DNA of 28,352 nucleotides, from contig CAJKBH010000038.1 in assembly GCA_905198125.1 (NCBI GenBank), positions 1 through 28,352 of the forward strand, read 5' to 3'. Below the pieces are notes generated by a model that was not told the origin of the DNA, did not search any database, and saw nothing but the letters and a program-made list of their open reading frames with translations. The DNA comes from an uncultured Porphyromonadaceae bacterium. GTDB lineage: Bacteria; Bacteroidota; Bacteroidia; Bacteroidales; Muribaculaceae. Positions 23,770 through 28,352 of this stretch are shown in pieces. The translations under genes and the position numbers were made by a program. Position 1 is the first letter of the stretch, and each line of letters starts with the position of its first letter.

Positions 23770-24480
23770 TCAGCTGTCGGTAGGTTGAGCCGAATCCTTC
23801 TTTTGGCGTATGATGGCGAGGGGCGTGATGCCTCCTCGGGTCACATCGCCTATCCTCAGCAATATCTCGGCATCGACGGGCAGGTATATGTCCACGCGCG
23901 ATCCGAACTTGATGAATCCGAGATGATCATCGATTGAAGCAGCCTCGCCGGGACGCGCGTAGGTGACTATGCGGCGCGCCATGGCGCCGGCTATCTGACG
24001 CACCGTGATGCGGCGTCCGTCGGTCATGGTTATTCCCACGGTGCTGCGCTCGTTCTCGGTGCTGGCCTTAGGCAGCCATGCCGACAGGAAACGTCCCTGA
24101 TGATGCTTCACATAGTCCACGGTGCCGTCCACGGGAAACCAGTTGGCGTGCACGTTCAGCGGACTCATGAACACCGACACCATCATTGCGTCATGATGCA
24201 GGAACTCCCCCTCGTACACCTTCTCGATGGCCACGACCTTGCCGTCCACCGAGCTGACCACATGATTCTTACGCTTGCCGGTATATGTGCGGCGAGGACA
24301 ACGGAAAAAATTGAACACGAAAGCGTATCCGGTCACCATCAGCGCCGTCAGCACCAAAGGCACCGGACCCGGAGCCATGAACATCCATAGCGGCACCATC
24401 AGCGCCACCATCACACCCAACAGCGGAACGAGCACCGCAGTGCCCTCCCGATGTATTTTGACTCCGTGCATTTTTCCCAT
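23770..24480 (-). CDS. psd: Phosphatidylserine decarboxylase (short, archaeal-type)
   Basis: This 236-residue membrane-associated enzyme converts phosphatidylserine to phosphatidylethanolamine. It belongs to the short PSD-A type. The self-cleavage site is FGSRVD, where cleavage at Gly193-Ser194 would turn the serine into the pyruvoyl cofactor. The SPLNVHANWFPVDG segment (106-119) and SSVDGKVV (76-83) are also characteristic. Two hydrophobic helices near the N-terminus (about 15-35 and 38-58) anchor it. ATG 24480 (or 24471) follows a good promoter at 24519-24550. Confidence 0.9.
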   Translation of the reverse strand: MGKMHGVKIHREGTAVLVPLLGVMVALMVPLWMFMAPGPVPLVLTALMVTGYAFVFNFFRCPRRTYTGKRKNHVVSSVDGKVVAIEKVYEGEFLHHDAMMVSVFMSPLNVHANWFPVDGTVDYVKHHQGRFLSAWLPKASTENERSTVGITMTDGRRITVRQIAGAMARRIVTYARPGEAASIDDHLGFIKFGSRVDIYLPVDAEILLRIGDVTRGGITPLAIIRQKKDSAQPTDS

Positions 24481-24518
24481 TTTTCGGTCTCCCGCCTTAA
24501 TCCGGGCGAGTGTAAATG

Positions 24519-24550
24519 CAAAATTAATGTTTTAACACAATTTTCGCAAA
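24519..24550 (-). promoter_or_regulatory. Bacteroidetes promoter of psd-pssA
   Basis: On the minus strand, TTTG (24550-24547) and TAATTTTG (24526-24519) are separated by exactly 20 bases, matching the Bacteroides -33 and -7 consensus. Transcription would begin near 24512, about 30 bases before the psd start. Confidence 0.7.
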
Positions 24551-24603
24551 TAAATCACGGATTTTCAGCCGCAGGAAAGGATTAGAGGGTATAATGACAT
24601 CTA

Positions 24604-25680
24604 TTATTTTACGAATACGAAGATTTTCTTGGTAAATTCTTGAGTGGAGAGGACCACGACATATCTGCCGGGGACGGGATGTCCGCAGTCTATCGTGACG
24701 TCTACATGGCCTTCGGCCGGTATGACGGCGCGTCGTTGCGATATGCCGGTGTCGGAAACCATATCGAACATGATTTCTACAGGACGGGGCGCATCCAGCT
24801 CGATATGTATCTGTCCGTTGTTCCATGTAGCCTCTACGTTCCTGAATGGCTCCTGTGCCGGGTTTTCATCCTTGCGCTCTTTATCTTCCTCGCAGAGAAA
24901 TTGCGAGTCCTCGGAATAATCCATCAGGAAGGCTCTGGTCTCGTTCTGTCCGTCGGTTGCGCCACGGATTTGAGTCTGCACCGCCACGGGAACATTGCCG
25001 TGGGTGTACCATCTCCAGCGCGTCACGGTTATGTGTCTCAGGGAGTCTGCCATTTCTTCCGGCATAGTCCCGAGGGTATCGGGAAATACCCGCTCGGCAT
25101 ATTTCAGCGTCTCGCGCGTCAGGTATGCGGCGATGGTATCGCCTTCGGCGACTACCAGACGACCCTTGACCGGACCGTCTGACACACAACGGCCTCTCCG
25201 GATTATGGGGAATGTCAGCGTATGCAGTCCCGTAACAAGATAGGGAGATTCCGTCTGCAATGCCTTTGACGACGATATGTTCGGGGCTACCGCGACGGTG
25301 AATGTCTCAGCCAAGGAATCGGGCAACAGATAATGATACCGTGATTCTTCCTTTATCAGCCGGCAAGAATCCTGTTTCAGGCTGTACCATCGCCTCTGGC
25401 CTAACACAGTCTCCGACAGCAGGGTGTCTCCGAACGCTTTCACGATGGCCGCCGGAATCCCCGCCTTTGTCTGCTGCGACAGGTCCCACACCGCATCGTC
25501 GCCTGTCGCCACCCTCTCGATCGGCATCGCCTCGACAGTCAGTAGATGCGTATGAACACATTCTCTGTCTATAGCTTCGGTCTCATATATCTCTGACGCT
25601 ATGGCAATTGCTGACAAAACAATGCAGACGACAAAAGCTAATATAAATCCCCCTGTTGCAACATTAGTACTCCTATTCAT
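24604..25680 (-). CDS. Hypothetical exported protein with N-terminal membrane anchor
   Basis: I do not recognise this 358-residue protein. ATG 25680 (MNRSTNVATGG) is chosen because it opens into a TM/signal segment at about residues 10-30; a longer frame from 25815 is discarded since it overlaps the neighbouring small gene and adds cysteine-rich unlikely residues. The rest is soluble and would be periplasmic or external. The C-terminal part (about 275-358) is beta-rich and ends PGRYVVVLSTQEFTKKIFVFVK, which recalls a beta-sandwich or a C-terminal sorting domain. I recall similar proteins beside Rhs genes in Bacteroidales, but cannot confirm. It follows the two-TM small gene by 35 bases and may belong to the toxin array. 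Confidence 0.6.
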   Translation of the reverse strand: MNRSTNVATGGFILAFVVCIVLSAIAIASEIYETEAIDRECVHTHLLTVEAMPIERVATGDDAVWDLSQQTKAGIPAAIVKAFGDTLLSETVLGQRRWYSLKQDSCRLIKEESRYHYLLPDSLAETFTVAVAPNISSSKALQTESPYLVTGLHTLTFPIIRRGRCVSDGPVKGRLVVAEGDTIAAYLTRETLKYAERVFPDTLGTMPEEMADSLRHITVTRWRWYTHGNVPVAVQTQIRGATDGQNETRAFLMDYSEDSQFLCEEDKERKDENPAQEPFRNVEATWNNGQIHIELDAPRPVEIMFDMVSDTGISQRRAVIPAEGHVDVTIDCGHPVPGRYVVVLSTQEFTKKIFVFVK

Positions 25681-25715
25681 TAGTATGTATGAATTGAAAC
25701 CAGATGAACGTTTAT

Positions 25716-25955
25716 TTACTTTTTTATTATCAATATCATTCTGTGCAAAGCTCGGTAAATACAAAGTGCAATGGCAATTAGTGCAACAATATACTCGATT
25801 GCACATTCCATCCACACCTTCATATCAATTTCACGAGCTACAGACAATACAGAAAAACCCGTATATATAAATAACCCTAGGAATGAGAAACATAGCACGG
25901 CAACCCACAGTGACAAAAATACAATCTTGACAATCTTGATTATTTTGGTTTTCAT
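25716..25955 (-). CDS. Two-TM small protein, probable immunity protein of the Rhs lipase
   Basis: This 79-residue protein has a basic N-terminus (MKTKIIKIVK), two hydrophobic helices (about 8-33 and 50-71) and a basic end (IIKK). Its ATG overlaps the stop of the upstream Rhs tail by one base (TAATG), a classic sign of translational coupling between an effector and its immunity protein. A membrane protein suits protection against a toxin acting on lipids. The base composition is AT-rich like the toxin tail before it. No family was recognised; the function rests on position alone. Confidence 0.6.
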   Translation of the reverse strand: MKTKIIKIVKIVFLSLWVAVLCFSFLGLFIYTGFSVLSVAREIDMKVWMECAIEYIVALIAIALCIYRALHRMILIIKK

Positions 25956-26980
25956 TATTTATTAGTGTTTTGATCTATAATAGGTTTATGTAATTTTATC
26001 AGAGTCTTCCAGAAACTGCGACCTTTATTTATTGGAGTTCTATGAATCTCGCCAAAATCTAAATCCGATTTTTCTCGTATTATAAGGTCTGCATTTTTTA
26101 GATCCTCTGTGCCAAACCAATCATCAAGACCCCGAATAACAGGGTCATTTGTATTTTTATAATCAATATCGAACGTTCCGTTGTTTTTTGTATTGTCAAT
26201 GTCATCAATCTGATATGAGTTTAACATAACATTGTAAGTTACATCACCTCCCATTTCTTTAATATATTTTTCCACACCTTTTGAAAAAGCAGTACCCATA
26301 CTATGAGATATGAGTTTGAACGTTTCGCCTTTATCCATGTGTGCTTTCCAAGTGGGATATGTTTCCTTAGCATATTCATATCCTGCGGCGGTTCTTCCCC
26401 TTGCAGAAGAGAATTTGCCATAGTCCCGATCGGAGAAAAAGATTTTCCGATCGGAAAAGTATTCCATCGCTCCATTAACAAAACTATTATTCCAGTATGA
26501 TTTGCCTGCTGGAGGAGCACCAAAATCAATATGACCATTTATAAATATCAAAAGGTTGCCATCAGGATCAATTGCGTTCACCGGGTTGCAGGCGCAGTAT
26601 GCGAAGGGGGACAGCCAGGGGGTGTCGATGGCTTTCTTGTCGGGGGTGGAGAAACGGCCTAACTGAGCGCGGTACATGCGCGCCTCGAAGTTGTACAGGC
26701 CGAGTCCGAACTGCGTGATGCGCTCCTTGCCTCCGTACAGGAAACGGTTCTTGATGAAGCTTGGATATGTGTCAGCCATTGCCCAGTCCCATTCCTCCCA
26801 CGGCTCGCCGTAGGGATAATAGTCCATCGGCTGACCGCCCGAGCCCTCCCTGTCTATCACTCTTAGCGCATTGGATATAAGATGTTCATAAACTAATATC
26901 TCCATATTGATATTCGGTGAACAGCTCAACAGTGAAAACAAGACATTAAATATATGGCATAGCATAATAACGCAATCCAT
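25955..26980 (-). CDS. Displaced Rhs C-terminal tail with lipase-like toxin domain
   Basis: This reading frame of up to 341 codons lacks the long Rhs YD-repeat shell. It holds only the end of the Rhs core (about residues 32-140: NALRVIDREG, YYPYG, YNFEARMYRAQLGRFSTPD, FAYCACNPVNAIDPDG) joined to an effector domain (141-341). The effector has a nucleophile elbow SHSMG (Ser227) and candidate partners Asp279 (NTNDPV) and His313 (EIHRTPI), in the order of an alpha/beta-hydrolase lipase triad. It would hydrolyse membrane lipids of a rival cell once fused to an intact Rhs carrier. The first 30 or so residues are probably not native Rhs sequence. GC drops sharply in the effector part. The downstream TAATG-coupled gene is the presumed immunity partner. 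Confidence 0.7.
   Translation of the reverse strand: MDCVIMLCHIFNVLFSLLSCSPNINMEILVYEHLISNALRVIDREGSGGQPMDYYPYGEPWEEWDWAMADTYPSFIKNRFLYGGKERITQFGLGLYNFEARMYRAQLGRFSTPDKKAIDTPWLSPFAYCACNPVNAIDPDGNLLIFINGHIDFGAPPAGKSYWNNSFVNGAMEYFSDRKIFFSDRDYGKFSSARGRTAAGYEYAKETYPTWKAHMDKGETFKLISHSMGTAFSKGVEKYIKEMGGDVTYNVMLNSYQIDDIDNTKNNGTFDIDYKNTNDPVIRGLDDWFGTEDLKNADLIIREKSDLDFGEIHRTPINKGRSFWKTLIKLHKPIIDQNTNK
26577..26720 (-). repeat. Rhs core repeat, copy A (displaced cassette)
   Basis: This 144-bp block aligns without gaps to 28209-28352 with 9 mismatches (about 94% identity). It encodes the end of the Rhs core just before the variable toxin domain. The offset is 1632 bases. The repeat may extend further to the right of copy B, beyond the window. 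Confidence 0.9.
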
Positions 26981-27003
26981 ATTGTCAGGACAACTATCTT
27001 CAT
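26926..27003 (-). other. 25-codon hydrophobic reading frame ahead of the displaced tail
   Basis: An ATG at 27003 opens a frame reading MKIVVLTIWIALLCYAIYLM and then SCFHC, ending at a TGA at 26928-26926. It looks like a signal or membrane peptide but is in a different frame from the Rhs tail. It could be a decayed leader, the end of an older immunity gene or chance. Not a confident gene. Confidence 0.2.
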
Positions 27004-27105
27004 TTTTATAATTTTAATTTTCAAGGAGTTATTGAAGCAGTTTATACTAATTTGCATTGTTCCAAAATCCATGTACAATTTTTTTTGATTGAACACATTT
27101 GGTCA

Positions 27106-27540
27106 CTAATCCATAAAAGATATAGACTCTTCATAATCTTCCAGATATTTATTTAAATCTTCAGCAAAGGTGTTTAAGTCCACTACTTTGCCACGGCCTT
27201 CCTGTTGCGTTGGAAAGACATCAATGAGCAGATTATTTTCACTAATGACATCAATTATAGAATCTACAAAAAAATCAAGAGTAACAGCCTTACATATAGA
27301 ATCCTTAAAATCACCCACACAAAAAGCTTGTGCATATTCCCTGGATGACCACATCGGGAGAAGGCATTCTTCGTCATAAGCCTGTATGACCAAATCGTTA
27401 TCCTCATTACAGATTAACCATATAGCTTCAGTATCGGCTATTCTTTTCAAAGTATATCGATACCTCACATCAGGAGTACACTTGTTCAGTGCCTTGAACT
27501 CTTTATCTGATATTTCTAGTTCTCTTATTTTTTCTTCCAT
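27106..27540 (-). CDS. DUF2750-like immunity protein
   Basis: This 144-residue cytoplasmic protein resembles DUF2750 proteins: RYRYTLKRIADTEAIWLICNED, a PMWSSREYAQAFC segment, a FVDSIIDVISENNLLIDVFPTQ block and an acidic C-terminus. Members of this family are found next to polymorphic toxins as immunity proteins. It lies 85 bases after the Rhs gene with the toxin-8-like domain, the right place for its antidote. ATG 27540 (MEEKIREL) is preferred over 27561, which only adds MIHYIVI. The highly acidic composition (many Asp and Glu) would suit binding a basic nuclease. Confidence 0.7.
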   Translation of the reverse strand: MEEKIRELEISDKEFKALNKCTPDVRYRYTLKRIADTEAIWLICNEDNDLVIQAYDEECLLPMWSSREYAQAFCVGDFKDSICKAVTLDFFVDSIIDVISENNLLIDVFPTQQEGRGKVVDLNTFAEDLNKYLEDYEESISFMD

Positions 27541-27625
27541 TATTACTATATAATGAATCAATGCTTAAAATATATACTTTTATTTATTATTGTGCAAGAA
27601 AATTGTTTTCTCTATCTTCTTCTTT

Positions 27626-28352
27626 TCAGTTTATTCTATGTTTGTTCTTTTTTCCGTTATTGTCATGTTTATGTTGTAGTTTATGATTACTCTTAAGTTG
27701 TAATAGAGCCTCTCGATATGAATGTCCTTTAGCGGCTTCTTTTCCTCGTGGATGTGCAAGATCTTTCCCTCGCGGATTCCGCATTATAGTACGTTTTTTA
27801 CGAATAAGATTATTTCGTTCTTGTTTAATCCATCCTCGATCAGCCCTGCCAAGTTTTGGGTCATCACCTAATTCTTTTAATCTTGCTTGCCTGCCAGAAC
27901 GCCCATTCCTTAACAAGTCTTTTGCATGCTCTGCACCTGCATTGGATGCGACATCCGTAGCTTTCTTTACATCCGCAGCTTTGTCAATGCCTTTGGCAGC
28001 ATTTGAACCGGCTTTTAATACCTTAGATGTTCCTGCCGGTACCCCTGGTATAAGTGCCGCTCCTAAATCCATTCCCGCGTCAATCCAGTTGGATTTCGCT
28101 GCTTCATGGTCTCCGGTTATATGATTATATACGGCTGCTCCTACGTCATAAAGCACATTGCCGACATCCCATACTGTTTCTATCGCCTCCCCTGTCGGAT
28201 CAATAAAGTTTACCGGATTGCAGGCGCAGTAGGCGAAGGGCGACAGCCAGGGGGTGTCGATGGCTTTCTTGTCGGGTGTGGAGAAACGGCCCAGCGGGGC
28301 GCGGTACATGCGCGCCTCGAAGTTGTACAGGCCGAGTCCGAACTGCGTGATG
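27626..28352 (-). CDS. Rhs protein C-terminus with toxin-8-like nuclease domain (partial)
   Basis: The reading frame runs off the right edge; the internal Met at 28309 is only a residue within the Rhs core (ITQFGLGLYNFEARMYRAPL). After the core ends at NPVNFIDPTG comes a hydrophobic pretoxin linker (about 45-100 counted from that Met) and then a very basic C-terminal domain. It ends GKDLAHPRGKEAAKGHSY followed by KSNHKLQHKHDNNGKKNKHRIN, which matches my memory of the polymorphic toxin type 8 family (putative nuclease) with conserved His residues. Rhs proteins deliver such tips to neighbouring cells. The DUF2750-like gene downstream is the likely immunity protein. Confidence 0.75.
   Translation of the reverse strand, partial: ITQFGLGLYNFEARMYRAPLGRFSTPDKKAIDTPWLSPFAYCACNPVNFIDPTGEAIETVWDVGNVLYDVGAAVYNHITGDHEAAKSNWIDAGMDLGAALIPGVPAGTSKVLKAGSNAAKGIDKAADVKKATDVASNAGAEHAKDLLRNGRSGRQARLKELGDDPKLGRADRGWIKQERNNLIRKKRTIMRNPRGKDLAHPRGKEAAKGHSYREALLQLKSNHKLQHKHDNNGKKNKHRIN
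28209..28352 (-). repeat. Rhs core repeat, copy B (current tail)
   Basis: Partner of 26577-26720, 144 bp with 9 mismatches. Four mismatches cluster where copy A has CCTAACTGAGC (28289-28301 region), changing YRAQL to YRAPL. The copy continues past the window edge. Confidence 0.9.

Noticed and set aside
25681..25815. 45-residue N-terminal extension of the hypothetical gene at 24604
   Set aside because: It overlaps the small two-TM gene in another frame, is cysteine-rich without a signal, and ATG 25680 opens directly into a membrane segment.
1..28352. tRNA, rRNA, transposase or integrase genes
   Set aside because: None was seen in either strand. The transferred-looking parts (1-1000 and 25700-28200) show no insertion sequence ends or integrase.

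Overview
The window looks like chromosomal DNA of a gut-type Bacteroidales. Supporting signs are a SusC/SusD polysaccharide utilisation locus (PUL), an ECF sigma/FecR pair of the Bacteroidetes type, promoters of the Bacteroides form (TTTG, about 20 bp, TAnnTTTG), lipoproteins with acidic residues after the lipid cysteine, and Rhs-type polymorphic toxins. A Muribaculaceae-like host fits the roughly 50% GC and the protein styles, but this is an impression, not a proven placement. All functions are read from sequence and from memory of the families; no search was run.

Layout. (1) 1-1000: an AT-rich toxin-antitoxin-like cassette with a clear promoter and palindromic operator, next to what may be the broken 3' end of an older minus-strand gene. 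(2) 976-2400: ogt (O6-alkylguanine DNA repair) with a small exported TonB-C protein, a three-TM membrane protein, and a bidirectional terminator. (3) 2422-20415: one PUL. Seven tightly packed minus-strand genes encode SusC with an N-terminal STN signalling domain, SusD, a five-module SusE/F-like lipoprotein, a GH27-like lipoprotein, a three-module SusE/F-like protein, a GH127-GH3 two-enzyme fusion and a GH3 enzyme. A divergent ECF sigma factor and FecR anti-sigma factor lie upstream. The expected circuit is: SusC binds glycan, its STN domain signals FecR across the envelope, the sigma factor is released, and the operon is transcribed. The enzyme set (beta-L-arabinofuranosidase, alpha-galactosidase-like, two GH3) hints at a plant arabinosylated target such as extensin-type glycoprotein. 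It does not suggest starch.

(4) 20453-24480: housekeeping-type minus-strand genes: an orphan-looking sensor kinase with a HAD phosphatase and a DUF4834-like membrane protein, then pssA and psd for phosphatidylethanolamine synthesis, with a good promoter before psd. (5) 24604-28352: an Rhs toxin array on the minus strand, running off the right edge. The current Rhs tail carries a toxin-8-like nuclease domain and is followed by a DUF2750-like immunity gene. Next comes a displaced Rhs tail carrying a lipase-like domain with a readable Ser-Asp-His triad, whose stop codon overlaps the start of a two-TM small protein that is probably its immunity protein. A near-identical 144-bp core repeat precedes both toxin domains and is a natural site for recombination that swaps tails.

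The most noteworthy items are the GH127-GH3 fusion, the lipase-type Rhs tail with its translationally coupled membrane partner, and the operator-controlled toxin-antitoxin module at the left edge. No stretch above 300 bases lacks a gene.
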